A stretch of DNA of 64,000 nucleotides from Bacillota bacterium (GCA_023416695.1 JAEZGY010000020.1:3110-67109), one strand, 5' to 3'; shown: positions 1 through 9,027, counted from the first letter of the stretch. Notes: a model not told the origin generated them from the sequence alone. Made by a program: numbers and translations.

Positions 1-40
1 TTGCCTTCAATGGAATTGGCTAGAGCTGCCGATAAAACCC

Positions 41-78
41 AAGGAGGGTGTTGCACTAATTAGTGCAACACCCTCCTT
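41..78 (-). terminator. Strong hairpin after the LCP gene
   Basis: An 18-bp perfect inverted repeat (arms 41-58 and 61-78) begins four bases beyond the stop codon of the LCP gene on the minus strand. The minus-strand tail has only a short T run. It may act in both directions, ending an unseen plus-strand gene at the window edge. Frames in bases 1-40 are too short to assign. Confidence 0.75.
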
Positions 79-82
79 ATAA

Positions 83-1108
83 CTATTTTTGATAATTCTT
101 GATCTTTGCACTAATTTCTTTTACTGTAGACGATGGGGTATATGCTTCTGAGGCAAAGAGCATTTTGTGAAGATCTATTACGTTCTGCTCTAGGGTATCA
201 GCAAGAATAACAGAAGCACCATCTACTGTAGCACCCTTTTTCTCAAATGGGAAACCACTGTCTTGTAAGATTTCGTAGGAAAACACATCTTTCACAAGAC
301 TTAAAATGTCTGTTGTGCTAAGGTTAGTAGCAACCTGAGGTAGCATTGTATCAATGATTTTATTTAAGGTCATTAAGGAAGAAGATTTTGCTTTAGACAA
401 AACAGCCATAATTACAGTTCTTTGTCGTTGGGTTCTTCTAAAGTCACTACCACTTGTTTTACGAATACGACTATAAGCTAGTGCTTGTGTACCATCTAGG
501 GTATAGGTTCCTGCTTTTTTAATAAGTGGGGAATTTGTATTGTTTAACTTATTGCCATCCTTAATATTCTTGTTTAAGGCAGCAAGTTCGTCCTCTTCAA
601 TCTTAATTTCCACTCCATCTATTAGATTTACTAGGTTTGTTACTGACGCAAAGTTTACAGTAACAAAATCCGTGATATCTAAGTCTAGCATACGGTTTAA
701 GGTGCTAACAGCTAACTGTGGACCGCCATTGGCATAGGCAGCATTTATCTTTCTATAACCTACACCCTTTATATCTGCGAAGGTATCTCGATATACGGAT
801 ACTAGTCTTACGTCTTTAGTTTTCTTATCTATACTGGCAATAATAATGGAGTCACTTCTTGTGTTTTTTACTAAATCATTTGTTCTAGAGTCTACACCAA
901 AAATTGCTATATTCCAATAGCCCTCTATGTTGTCATCTGTAAAATCATTCTGTTCCTGAGTTAAGGCTTCTTTATCTAAATCAAACTTAACACGCTTATC
1001 CAGTTGGTGATTAATCCACGCCAAAACAACAAGAATGAGTGTAAGTACTATAATAATGGCAATTAATATACCTTTGCCACGTCTACGAGCTTTTTTAGGA
1101 TTTTTCAT
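83..1108 (-). CDS. LytR-CpsA-Psr (LCP) family cell-wall ligase
   Basis: This 341-residue protein has a basic N-terminus and one membrane segment (about residues 13-32), followed by an extracellular LCP domain. Visible LCP signatures are GVDSR near 71-75, the TRSDS stretch near 83-87, VYRDT near 105-109, and the arginine-rich YSRIR and DFRRTQRQR blocks near 212-230. These bind the pyrophosphate of polyprenyl-linked substrates in known members. The family transfers teichoic acid or polysaccharide from undecaprenyl carriers to peptidoglycan at the outer face of the membrane. A GAAAGGAC ribosome site precedes the ATG. It is divergent from an HtrA-type protease, which suggests shared envelope upkeep. 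The exact polymer cannot be told from sequence. Confidence 0.93.
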   Translation of the reverse strand: MKNPKKARRRGKGILIAIIIVLTLILVVLAWINHQLDKRVKFDLDKEALTQEQNDFTDDNIEGYWNIAIFGVDSRTNDLVKNTRSDSIIIASIDKKTKDVRLVSVYRDTFADIKGVGYRKINAAYANGGPQLAVSTLNRMLDLDITDFVTVNFASVTNLVNLIDGVEIKIEEDELAALNKNIKDGNKLNNTNSPLIKKAGTYTLDGTQALAYSRIRKTSGSDFRRTQRQRTVIMAVLSKAKSSSLMTLNKIIDTMLPQVATNLSTTDILSLVKDVFSYEILQDSGFPFEKKGATVDGASVILADTLEQNVIDLHKMLFASEAYTPSSTVKEISAKIKNYQK

Positions 1109-1180
1109 ACACTTGTCCTTTCTGTAGTATAATTACAATAAAATGTATTGATATTATTTAGAGTAACTAAATCATCATTT

Positions 1181-1209
1181 ATAATACATGAAACATTAGG
1201 AAACTACAA
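1181..1209 (-). promoter_or_regulatory. Candidate sigma-A promoter for the LCP gene
   Basis: On the minus strand, TTGTAG (1204-1209) and TATTAT (1181-1186) are separated by 17 bp, about 70 bp before the LCP start codon. No competing better match was seen. Confidence 0.4.
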
Positions 1210-1219
1210 CATGAAAAGT

Positions 1220-1244
1220 CTTAATATTTTCTTTTTATATTAAG
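1220..1244. repeat. Inverted repeat in the LCP/htrA divergent region
   Basis: CTTAATAT (1220-1227) and ATATTAAG (1237-1244) form a perfect 8-bp dyad with a 9-bp spacer between the two divergent envelope genes. It could be an operator. No known regulator is recognised. Confidence 0.35.
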
Positions 1245-1389
1245 GTTTTCTTCACATTATCATCACAATTACTTGTTAGGATAATAGAACAATAGAAGTA
1301 CTATTAACCTAATACTTACTAATTATATAGTTTTATGAAGAGATACAATGAGAATAAATTTTTAAAATTTAAGAAAGGAAAGGTAGACT

Positions 1390-3039
1390 ATGGAAAACAA
1401 AAATCAAGATATAACTAATAATAATGAGTTTAATGAAAATAATCATCAAGAACCCAAAGTAGACAATTCTTATTATCAACCTAATTTTTATGCTTCCTTT
1501 ACAGAACCTGTAAGGCCAGAGAGAAGACAAAATGTAACTAATGAAAACCCTACTTATGCTTATTATAGCTATAATAATCAGGATGCAGGTCCACAGATGA
1601 ATTACAATACTTATTCACCTAACAATCAGTATGAGAATGAGGCTCCAAAGAAAACCAAAAAGAAAAGAACTGGTTTAAAAATAGCGATTGGGATTTTTGC
1701 AGCAGTGTTTTTGGGCTTTGGAAGTTATGGAGTATATGACCACTTTTTTGTTAAGGGGAATGATTCTTCCCTACTATCAGACAATAATTCTGAGCAAAAG
1801 AATGATAATTCCAAAGAGAATTCAAATGCCAATAAAGACACGCAAGGAGCCTTAAGTGAGGATAATAGTGGAAGTGATGTTGTAATACAGCAAACTACTG
1901 TTACGGATGTCAACAAAGATAATAGCGTGGTTACTGTATCTGAAAACACACAGCCATCCATCGTGGCGATTAATAGTACTATTACTACTAGTAATGGATG
2001 GGGACAGTCTTATGAGCAGTTAGGAAGTGGCTCCGGGATTATTTTAAAGCAAACAGATACTACACTATTAATTGTAACCAATAATCATGTTGTAGAAAGT
2101 GCTAGCAACATAGATGTTGTATTTACTGATGGACAGTCAGTGCCAGCAAAGGTAAAAGGTACTGACTCTACCTCTGATTTGGCAGTAATTGAAGTAAAAC
2201 TAAGTGATATTAAGGATAGCACGTTAAAAAGTATTAAGGTTGCAACTCTAGGAAGTTCTAGTGACCTTAAGGTTGGAGAGATGGTAGTTGCTATCGGGAA
2301 TGCCCTAGGTTATGGACAGTCTGTAACGGTTGGATATATTAGTGCCAAAGACCGTGAAGTAACCATTGACAATAAGAAAATGATTTTATTGCAAACAGAT
2401 GCAGCCATTAATCCTGGTAACAGTGGTGGAGCATTGTTAAATCTAAATGGAGAAGTAATTGGTATTAATAGTGCCAAGTTTTCTTCTGAGGTAGTTGAGG
2501 GTATTGGATATGCCATTCCAATCTCCAATGCAATACCAATTATTAATGAGTTAGTTGATAGAGAAGTGCTTAAGGAAGAAGAGAAAGGCTATATAGGTAT
2601 TTCTGGTACAACTGTTACTGATGAGATGCACAATTCCTTAAACTATCCTTATGGAGTATATGTTTCAGAGGTAGCTAAAGATGGAGCAGCAGAAATTGGT
2701 GGAATTAAGCCATATGACATCTTAACAAAGCTTAATGGGAATACTATTTCTACAATCGAAGGATTTAAGGAACGATTAAATTCCTACCGTGCTGGTACAC
2801 AAGTGGAAATTACTTTACAGCGTATTGAAAACGGTGCTTATGTTGAAAAAACACTAAAGATAACCTTACAGGATAAAAAGGTGCTAGATAGTTTACAGTC
2901 TGGTGCACAACCTGGAAATACAGAGGACAATAGTGCTAACAATAATGGTGACTCTACCAATCCTTATGGAGAGGATGGAAGAAATAATTCAGGCGATTCT
3001 TATGGTCTTGATGAATGGCCATGGAGTTTGTTTGAGTAA
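1390..3039 (+). CDS. HtrA/DegP-type membrane serine protease with PDZ domain
   Basis: This 549-residue S1C protease acts on misfolded envelope proteins outside the membrane. Order: a cytoplasmic Asn/Tyr/Gln-rich tail (1-85), a Lys-rich stretch, a membrane helix (about 95-118), an acidic low-complexity linker (122-165), the trypsin-like domain (about 180-380) and a PDZ domain (about 395-490), then an Asn/Gly-rich C-terminus. The catalytic triad is visible as His233 in TNNHVV, Asp263 in TSDLAV and Ser345 in GNSGGAL. The start follows an AAGAAAGGAAAGG site. The 90-residue low-complexity cytoplasmic tail is longer than in Bacillus HtrA/HtrB. It is divergent from LCP, and no two-component genes lie nearby to explain its regulation. 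Confidence 0.95.
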   Translation: MENKNQDITNNNEFNENNHQEPKVDNSYYQPNFYASFTEPVRPERRQNVTNENPTYAYYSYNNQDAGPQMNYNTYSPNNQYENEAPKKTKKKRTGLKIAIGIFAAVFLGFGSYGVYDHFFVKGNDSSLLSDNNSEQKNDNSKENSNANKDTQGALSEDNSGSDVVIQQTTVTDVNKDNSVVTVSENTQPSIVAINSTITTSNGWGQSYEQLGSGSGIILKQTDTTLLIVTNNHVVESASNIDVVFTDGQSVPAKVKGTDSTSDLAVIEVKLSDIKDSTLKSIKVATLGSSSDLKVGEMVVAIGNALGYGQSVTVGYISAKDREVTIDNKKMILLQTDAAINPGNSGGALLNLNGEVIGINSAKFSSEVVEGIGYAIPISNAIPIINELVDREVLKEEEKGYIGISGTTVTDEMHNSLNYPYGVYVSEVAKDGAAEIGGIKPYDILTKLNGNTISTIEGFKERLNSYRAGTQVEITLQRIENGAYVEKTLKITLQDKKVLDSLQSGAQPGNTEDNSANNNGDSTNPYGEDGRNNSGDSYGLDEWPWSLFE

Positions 3040-3050
3040 TCCTTTTTCGC

Positions 3051-3079
3051 TTGTGTATGAATGTAACTTACGTTATAAT
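3051..3079 (+). promoter_or_regulatory. Candidate sigma-A promoter for the clpX-like gene
   Basis: TTGTGT (3051-3056), a 17-bp spacer and a perfect TATAAT (3074-3079) lie 69 bp before the start codon, so this gene is probably transcribed separately from htrA. Confidence 0.6.
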
Positions 3080-3147
3080 GTTAATCAAATATATTGAGAA
3101 ACCATATTATTTGAGACAGATACAGACGGAATAAGGAGTAATTTATT

Positions 3148-4545
3148 ATGATAGATGATAAGGAACCAAAAGATTCAGACAAAGAGAATGACTTTGAGGA
3201 CATCTGCTATATATGCAGACGTCCTGAAAGTAAAGCTGGTAAGATGATTCATATCCCAAACAACATTTGTATTTGTAATGATTGCATGCAGAAGACATTC
3301 GATACTATGAACAATACCAACATGCCATATATGGACATGATGCGAATGGATCCTTCCATGATGCAGTTTAGCAATGTGAAAAATGAAGTTCCAAAGAGCC
3401 AGAAGCTTAAAAAGAAGGCTGTAAAGGAAGAAAAGCCAGTTTTAGATATTCGTAACATTCCCGCACCACATGTGATCAAAGCACAATTAGATGATTTCAT
3501 TATTGGACAGGAGCATGCCAAGAAAGTAATTAGTGTTGCAGTATACAACCACTATAAGAGGGTAGCTACGGGCACAATGGATGATATCGAGATTGAAAAG
3601 TCCAATATGCTTATGATTGGGCCTACAGGATGTGGAAAGACTTATTTGGTTAAGACTTTAGCGAGATTACTTAAGGTACCTCTAGCTATTACGGATGCAA
3701 CCTCTTTAACTGAGGCAGGATATATTGGTGATGACGTAGAAAGTGTTTTGTCAAAACTTTTAGCAGCAGCAGATAATGACGTGGAGAAGGCAGAGCGAGG
3801 TATTATCTTTATCGATGAGATTGATAAGATTGCCAAAAAGAAAAGTACTACCAATCGTGATGTCAGTGGTGAATCTGTGCAACAAGGGTTACTGAAGTTA
3901 CTAGAAGGTAGTGAAGTGGAGGTTCCAGTAGGAGCTACTAGTAAAAATGCTATGGTACCATTAACTAGTATGAATACCCGCAATATCTTATTTATTTGTG
4001 GTGGAGCTTTCCCTGACCTAGATAAAATTATAAAAAATCGTTTAAATAAACAAACGTCTATAGGGTTTAATGCCAATCTAAAAGATAAATATGATAAAGA
4101 TCCTACCCTTCTTTCTAAGGTATCTCTTGAGGACTTAAGAGAGTTTGGTATGATTCCAGAATTTTTAGGTCGTCTTCCGATTCTATATACTTTAGAAGGT
4201 TTAACAAAAGAGATGTTAGTTAAGATTCTAAAGGAGCCAAAGAATGCCATTTTGAAGCAATATCAAAAGCTATTAGCTTTGGATGAGGTAGACCTTTCCT
4301 TTGACCAGGGGGCACTTGAGGCTATTGCGGAGAGAGCCCTAGAGAAAAAGACTGGGGCAAGAGCGTTACGAGCCATCATCGAGGAGTTTATGTTAGATAT
4401 CATGTACGAGATTCCTAAGGATGATAATATTGGAAGAGTTGTGATTACTAGAGATTACATTGAGAATAAAGGTGCGCCTTTAATTGAGATGCGTGGTAGT
4501 ATAAAACACATCCCAATGATTGAGGAAAAGCAAGGAATAGAATAG
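3148..4545 (+). CDS. ClpX-like AAA+ unfoldase (divergent paralogue)
   Basis: This 465-residue protein has the full ClpX architecture. A C4 zinc-binding N-domain carries Cys20, Cys23, Cys43 and Cys46, followed by a Met-rich linker (55-95). The AAA+ module has Walker A GPTGCGKT (158-165), pore loop GYIGDD (191-196), Walker B IIFIDEID, an IGF loop (305-307) for ClpP docking and a C-terminal GAR sensor-2 motif. It differs from standard ClpX in having Cys inside the P-loop. At about residues 258-275, where ClpX has the RKH substrate loop, it reads GATSKNAMVP. It stands alone with its own promoter and terminator, not beside tig, clpP or lon. This suggests a second ClpX with a different substrate range. 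A canonical clpX elsewhere in the genome is assumed, not seen. Confidence 0.88.
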   Translation: MIDDKEPKDSDKENDFEDICYICRRPESKAGKMIHIPNNICICNDCMQKTFDTMNNTNMPYMDMMRMDPSMMQFSNVKNEVPKSQKLKKKAVKEEKPVLDIRNIPAPHVIKAQLDDFIIGQEHAKKVISVAVYNHYKRVATGTMDDIEIEKSNMLMIGPTGCGKTYLVKTLARLLKVPLAITDATSLTEAGYIGDDVESVLSKLLAAADNDVEKAERGIIFIDEIDKIAKKKSTTNRDVSGESVQQGLLKLLEGSEVEVPVGATSKNAMVPLTSMNTRNILFICGGAFPDLDKIIKNRLNKQTSIGFNANLKDKYDKDPTLLSKVSLEDLREFGMIPEFLGRLPILYTLEGLTKEMLVKILKEPKNAILKQYQKLLALDEVDLSFDQGALEAIAERALEKKTGARALRAIIEEFMLDIMYEIPKDDNIGRVVITRDYIENKGAPLIEMRGSIKHIPMIEEKQGIE

Positions 4546-4554
4546 AGAATAGTT

Positions 4555-4603
4555 ACTCCCGTTTGACATAATCCATTAGGATTCATATCAATCGGGAGTT
4601 TTT
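4555..4603 (+). terminator. Rho-independent terminator after the clpX-like gene
   Basis: ACTCCCG (4555-4561) pairs with CGGGAGT (4593-4599), extended inward by TTGA/TCAA, and is followed by a short T run. Confidence 0.7.
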
Positions 4604-4680
4604 CTATATCCTTATTCTATGCAATACATTGTTTAGCTTGCATATAATAATAGCAATAAATAGATAGATAGGATGTTATT

Positions 4681-6390
4681 ATGGATGCACAAAATATGAG
4701 AGACTGTCAAAAGGCAATATACTCCGAGGAGTATGGGGATCTCATAGTAGATATGTTTCGAGATATTAATGACTTGGCAGAAAACTTTAAAATAACCTGT
4801 TTACAAGAAGTAGAAGGTAAATTTGAAATAGCCCATGCACCAAATGTAAATAATGTGTCGGTAGATATTGTTCGTAATGGATATCGTTCCATACCAAAAC
4901 TTTATGGGCTTATGGATACAACCAATATAGAGGAAACAGGTGTTTATCGTTTACGACGGCTTCCTTATTTAGATTTGTTAGGGCAAGGAGTTTTAGTTGG
5001 AGTAATCGATACGGGTATAGATTACGAGAATCCACTTTTTATTAATGCAGACAATACTAGTAGGATACGTGGAATATGGGATCAAACTATACAAACAGGA
5101 AAACATCCAGAGGATATTATCTATGGAAGTGAATATACAAAGGAGGAACTTGATCGTGCCTTACAAAATCCAATTCCAAGCACTATAGTCCCCACTAAGG
5201 ATGAAAATGGTCATGGAACATTTTTGGCTGGTATTATGGCTGGAAATGAGGATACGGCCAATGATTTTACTGGTATTGTTCCGCAAGCTGAGCTTGTAGT
5301 GGTTAAACTAAAGCCTGCAAAAAAGTATTTAAGGGACTTTTATGGGGTTAAAGAGGATGCCATAGTCTTTCAGGAAAATGACATTATGATGGGAGTAAAG
5401 TATTTATTTGATCAGTCTATAAAATACAACAAACCAATTTCTATTTGCATAGGACTGGGAACAAGTTCTGGAGATCATGATGGCTCAAGTCCACTATCTA
5501 GTTATTTGGATTCCTTGGCGAATTTTACAGGGGTATGTATCAGTACCGCAGCAGGAAATGAAGGTACTGCAGATAAACATTACACTGGAGATGTTGCCTA
5601 TAACACCTTTGAGGATGTGGAGATCAATGTTGGAGAAAAAGACAAAAATCTGACTATGGAGCTGTGGTCGTTAACACCAAGCTTATTCTCTGTTGCAGTA
5701 ATTTCTCCTAGTGGAGAACTAGCAGAAAAGATTCCAGCAAAAGCAAATCTAAGTGTAAAAGTCACATTTGTCTTAGAGCCAACAACCATCAATGTGACCT
5801 ATGGTATTACGGATGCTGCAACAGGAAATGAAGTGATTATCTTACAGTTTAAAGATTTAGTACCAGGGGTATGGAGAATTCGAGTGTATAATGAATATAC
5901 CGTTGGTACCACCTATAATATTTGGATGCCAATCTCCCAGTTTGTATCAGAAGATACCAAGTTCCTATTGCCAAATCCATATATAACCCTAGTTGAGACA
6001 GGAACTACTAGTAAGGTAATATCTACTACTGCCTATAATCATACCAACAACAGTCTGTATTTGGATGCATCTAGAGGGTATACCCTTACTGGAAGAATCA
6101 AGCCAGAAATTGCATCTCCAGGAGTCAATATATACGGACCGATAGGTCAAAATCAGTTTGGAACAAAAACGGGTACCAGTGTAGCAGCTGCCCATACAGC
6201 TGGCATTGGAGCTATATTCCTTCAGTGGGGAATAGTAGACAAAAATCGTATATCAATTAACACAAGTGAGATAAAAGCACTTTTAATAAAAGGAGCAACT
6301 AGAGCAGATAGAACTTATCCTAATAGGGACTGGGGATATGGAACAATAAATGCGTATCAAGCCTTTGAGAGTCTTAGAACAAGGGTGTAG
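4681..6390 (+). CDS. Subtilisin-like S8 peptidase, Csp-like, without signal peptide
   Basis: This 569-residue protein has a complete S8 triad: Asp110 in GVIDTG, His178 in NGHGT and Ser500 in TGTSVA. The oxyanion Asn293 sits in AAGNEG. About 160 residues of beta-rich sequence (roughly 305-465) separate the Asn and Ser motifs. This matches the inserted jellyroll domain of the clostridial Csp germination proteases and their vegetative relatives. No signal peptide or membrane segment is present, so it is probably cytosolic or spore-associated. The gene stands alone between a terminator and the next gene 119 bp on. Because the triad is intact it is not the CspC-type pseudoprotease. Its substrate is unknown. 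Confidence 0.88.
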   Translation: MDAQNMRDCQKAIYSEEYGDLIVDMFRDINDLAENFKITCLQEVEGKFEIAHAPNVNNVSVDIVRNGYRSIPKLYGLMDTTNIEETGVYRLRRLPYLDLLGQGVLVGVIDTGIDYENPLFINADNTSRIRGIWDQTIQTGKHPEDIIYGSEYTKEELDRALQNPIPSTIVPTKDENGHGTFLAGIMAGNEDTANDFTGIVPQAELVVVKLKPAKKYLRDFYGVKEDAIVFQENDIMMGVKYLFDQSIKYNKPISICIGLGTSSGDHDGSSPLSSYLDSLANFTGVCISTAAGNEGTADKHYTGDVAYNTFEDVEINVGEKDKNLTMELWSLTPSLFSVAVISPSGELAEKIPAKANLSVKVTFVLEPTTINVTYGITDAATGNEVIILQFKDLVPGVWRIRVYNEYTVGTTYNIWMPISQFVSEDTKFLLPNPYITLVETGTTSKVISTTAYNHTNNSLYLDASRGYTLTGRIKPEIASPGVNIYGPIGQNQFGTKTGTSVAAAHTAGIGAIFLQWGIVDKNRISINTSEIKALLIKGATRADRTYPNRDWGYGTINAYQAFESLRTRV

Positions 6391-6509
6391 AAAAATGGGG
6401 CTTTTATGAGCATAGATTTGCTTGTCTAATGGGTTAAATCTCTTTATAATGGAATCTATAAGATAAAGTAAAAGTTTTGTAGAAACTGTAGAAAGAGAGT
6501 GAACGACAT

Positions 6510-7190
6510 ATGGGGGAGCAATTTATACCTGAAATTGAAGGTAATCTACGTAAGCATATGATTCGTGTACCAAAAGTAATTGATCAGGTTAGTGGTATAA
6601 GAATATTTGGCAAATTAATAAAGTCGTTAATTTTTACAACAGATGTCGCTACCATTCGTAACTGTAATGCTAATGCGGTTATTGCTGTTTATCCGTTTAC
6701 TCCACAGCCAATTATCACACATTCAATTATTAACTGTTCTGATGTACCAGTATTTTGTGGAGTGGGTGGCGGTACAACTACAGGGAAGCGCGTGTCCAAT
6801 TTGGCTGAAGATGCAGAATTTCAAGGGGCTATGGGGGTTGTTGTCAATGCACCAACACCTAATGAAACCATAGCCTATTTAAGAGACAAGATAGAGATTC
6901 CTATTGTCATAACAGTAGCAGGGGAGGAGACAGACATAGGTAAGCGCTTAGAGGCTGGAGCTTCTATCCTTAATATATCTGGAGGGATTCATACTGCTAC
7001 TTTAGTAAAAAAAATTAGACAGGATTACCCTTATGTTCCAATTATTGCAACAGGTGGTCCTACAGATGAAACGATACTTAGAACCATTGAGGCTGGGGCT
7101 AATGCCATTACTTATACTCCTCCTACCACAGGAGAGATTTTTAAGGATATGATGATGAAGTATAGGAGAACAGAGCATATAATTTTTTAG
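6510..7190 (+). CDS. Conserved protein with TIM-barrel/phosphate-binding features, unknown function
   Basis: This 226-residue protein shows alternating beta-alpha units ending in a Gly-rich IIATGGPTDE segment (about 178-187) and GANAITYTPPT (about 196-206). These resemble the phosphate-binding end of HisA/ThiG-type barrels. An early CGVGGGTTTG segment (about 87-96) and VVVNAPTPNE (about 110-119) are also distinctive. I recall similar clostridial proteins being named only 'hydrolase', which the sequence does not support. It has no signal peptide. The start follows a GAAAGAGAG site. A small zinc-ribbon gene begins 79 bp downstream and may be co-transcribed. No function can be assigned. Confidence 0.6.
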   Translation: MGEQFIPEIEGNLRKHMIRVPKVIDQVSGIRIFGKLIKSLIFTTDVATIRNCNANAVIAVYPFTPQPIITHSIINCSDVPVFCGVGGGTTTGKRVSNLAEDAEFQGAMGVVVNAPTPNETIAYLRDKIEIPIVITVAGEETDIGKRLEAGASILNISGGIHTATLVKKIRQDYPYVPIIATGGPTDETILRTIEAGANAITYTPPTTGEIFKDMMMKYRRTEHIIF

Positions 7191-7269
7191 TATGTTAAAC
7201 ACCATTGATTTTAGAAAGAGATATGAATATAATCAAATACGGAAGAATTATAGTATACTAGGGGGAGTT

Positions 7270-7524
7270 ATGATGAAGTGGTTCTCTAGAAAAAATGTTA
7301 TATTAGAGGAAGAAAATAGTGAGCATAATAAGCAGGCGACAATATTTCTTTCGTCAAACAATTCTGATAAAAAGAATGATGGAGATGTGAAAGAGGCTGT
7401 GTATAAGATTGTTGAGACAGAGATTAAACCGGCTCATATTGTCTGCCCTGATTGTGGTGGTATTACTATAGAAGGGTTAGATTACTGTCACAAGTGCGGA
7501 GGGGAATTAAAACTGTACGACTAG
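7270..7524 (+). CDS. Small zinc-ribbon protein
   Basis: An 84-residue protein ends in a zinc ribbon, with CPDCGG and YCHKCGGE giving two CxxC knuckles 16 residues apart, then LKLYD. The N-terminal half is polar and probably flexible. I chose the ATG at 7270 because GGGGGAG lies just upstream. An in-frame start at 7192 lacks such a site and would abut the previous stop. Short zinc ribbons of this kind often mediate protein or nucleic acid contacts, and no specific role is evident. Confidence 0.7.
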   Translation: MMKWFSRKNVILEEENSEHNKQATIFLSSNNSDKKNDGDVKEAVYKIVETEIKPAHIVCPDCGGITIEGLDYCHKCGGELKLYD

Positions 7525-7851
7525 CACTATGATGGTTTTATGTTTAGGAAAGGTAAGAAAACCCTTATTTATATTTGTAATAGATTGTTTTTTTATTATT
7601 ATTCTTTACTTTTCTTAGTGATTACCGTCATTTAAGAAAATAATTGATTTATTTCTTGATATACAAAGGGTTTCTGTGCTATTATTGTAAACGGATAATT
7701 TTATATTTTGATAGTATCTGACTTATTTTGATAATCGTATTACATAGCTTTCGTTTGTACATAGTAGATTAGGTTACCAAAGTAGGTTAGTTCTATAAAT
7801 TGCAATTTTAAGTCGTAGAAGGACGGCTTAATAAAAGGGAGGAAAAAGAAT
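7525..7851. other. Intergenic region and long livK leader
   Basis: No gene is seen in these 327 bp. It holds a candidate promoter at 7656-7685 and then a leader of about 165 nt. A hairpin in that leader, TAAGTCGT/ACGGCTTA (7809-7816 and 7823-7830, loop 6 nt, one G-U pair), ends 6 nt before the GGGAGG ribosome site at 7837-7842. A direct repeat TAGGTTA occurs near 7770 and 7784. No known riboswitch consensus was recognised. Confidence 0.45.
7656..7685 (+). promoter_or_regulatory. Candidate sigma-A promoter of livK
   Basis: TTGATA (7656-7661), an 18-bp spacer and TATTAT (7680-7685). This would give a leader of roughly 160 nt before livK. Confidence 0.4.
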
Positions 7852-9027
7852 ATGAAGATGAAAAAGGTTCTTAGCTTAGTGCTAGTTGTAGCTATGGTTG
7901 CATCTTTAGCTGCATGTGGCTCCAAGTCTGGTGGCTCTGACTCTGGTGACTCCAAGCCTAGTGACTCCAAGTCTAGTGGAGATTCTGGCAAATTTGTAAT
8001 CGGTGGTATTGGACCACTTACCAAGGATGCAGCATCCTATGGTATTAGTGTTAAGCAGGGCGCAGAGATTGCTGTAAAAGAAATCAATGATGCTGGTGGA
8101 ATTAAAGTAGGAGATAAGACACTTAAAGTAGAATTATTATTTGAAGATGATGAAGCAAGTGCAGAGAAGGCTCCAAATGCTTATAATGCCATCGCTGACA
8201 AGGTTGACGTTATTATGGGAGCTGTTACTAGTGATGCATGTATCGCAATTACTGACTTAACAAAAGCAGATAATAAGCTTCAGATTACTCCATCTGGTTC
8301 TGCAGCAGAATGTACAAAGAATGACAATAACTTTAGACTTTGCTTTACTGACCCACTTCAGGGACAGACTATGGCAAAACTTGCTGTATCAGAATTAGGT
8401 TACAAGAAGGTTGCTGTTATCTTTAACAACTCAGATCCATATAGTGCAGGTATGAAGGATGCTTTTGTTGCTGCAGTTAAGGAATTAGGTGGCGAAGTTG
8501 TTGCAGAAGAAGGTTTTAATGCTAACGATGTAGATTTTAATACTCAGTTAACTAAGATTAAAGGTACTGATGCTCAATGTATTTTTGTACCATCTTATTA
8601 TAAAGAGGCTGGGTTGATTACAACTCAGGCTGCTGCTAAGGGTATGAGTCTTCCATTTTTAGGCGGAGATGGTTGGGATGGCGTTATCGATCAGGTTGAA
8701 GACAAATCTGTACTAGAAGGAGCTATCTTCTTAAGTCCATTCCTTTCTACTAATCCAGATGAAAACATTCAGAAGTTTGTAAAGGCTTATGAGAAAGCAT
8801 ACAGCAAGACTCCAGATCAGTTTGCAGCAGATGGCTATGACACTGTTTATACCTTCAAAGCAGCAGCTGAAAAGGCTGGAAGTATTGATGGAGATAAGTT
8901 AATTGCAGCTATGACTCAGATTACTGTAAAGGGTCTTACTGGTACCATGACCTTCACGGCAGATGGTGAACCTAATAAGGATGCTAACTTTATCGTTATC
9001 AAAGATGGTAAGTATACTGCTAAATAG
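7852..9027 (+). CDS. livK: Branched-chain amino acid ABC transporter, substrate-binding lipoprotein
   Basis: This 391-residue protein has a lipoprotein signal ending in the lipobox LAAC (Cys22), then a Ser/Gly/Lys/Asp-rich linker. A periplasmic-binding-protein fold of the LivJ/LivK/AmiC type follows, starting at FVIGGIGPLTKDAASYG. It is tethered outside the membrane and delivers leucine, isoleucine or valine (by family) to LivHM. A strong GGGAGG ribosome site precedes the ATG. It is separated from livH by a strong terminator, which fits higher expression of the binding protein than of the permease. The ligand could be another amino acid, since the family is broad. Confidence 0.92.
   Translation: MKMKKVLSLVLVVAMVASLAACGSKSGGSDSGDSKPSDSKSSGDSGKFVIGGIGPLTKDAASYGISVKQGAEIAVKEINDAGGIKVGDKTLKVELLFEDDEASAEKAPNAYNAIADKVDVIMGAVTSDACIAITDLTKADNKLQITPSGSAAECTKNDNNFRLCFTDPLQGQTMAKLAVSELGYKKVAVIFNNSDPYSAGMKDAFVAAVKELGGEVVAEEGFNANDVDFNTQLTKIKGTDAQCIFVPSYYKEAGLITTQAAAKGMSLPFLGGDGWDGVIDQVEDKSVLEGAIFLSPFLSTNPDENIQKFVKAYEKAYSKTPDQFAADGYDTVYTFKAAAEKAGSIDGDKLIAAMTQITVKGLTGTMTFTADGEPNKDANFIVIKDGKYTAK

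Noticed and set aside
1..40. C-terminal fragment of a plus-strand gene at the left edge
   Set aside because: More than one frame is open over so few bases, so no product can be supported.
7600..7640. Terminator after the zinc-ribbon gene (TTTCTTA/TAAGAAA)
   Set aside because: A 7-bp AT-only stem with a 15-nt loop and no U tract is too weak.
7809..7830. Riboswitch in the livK leader
   Set aside because: Only a short hairpin near the ribosome site. No conserved aptamer sequence and no terminator.
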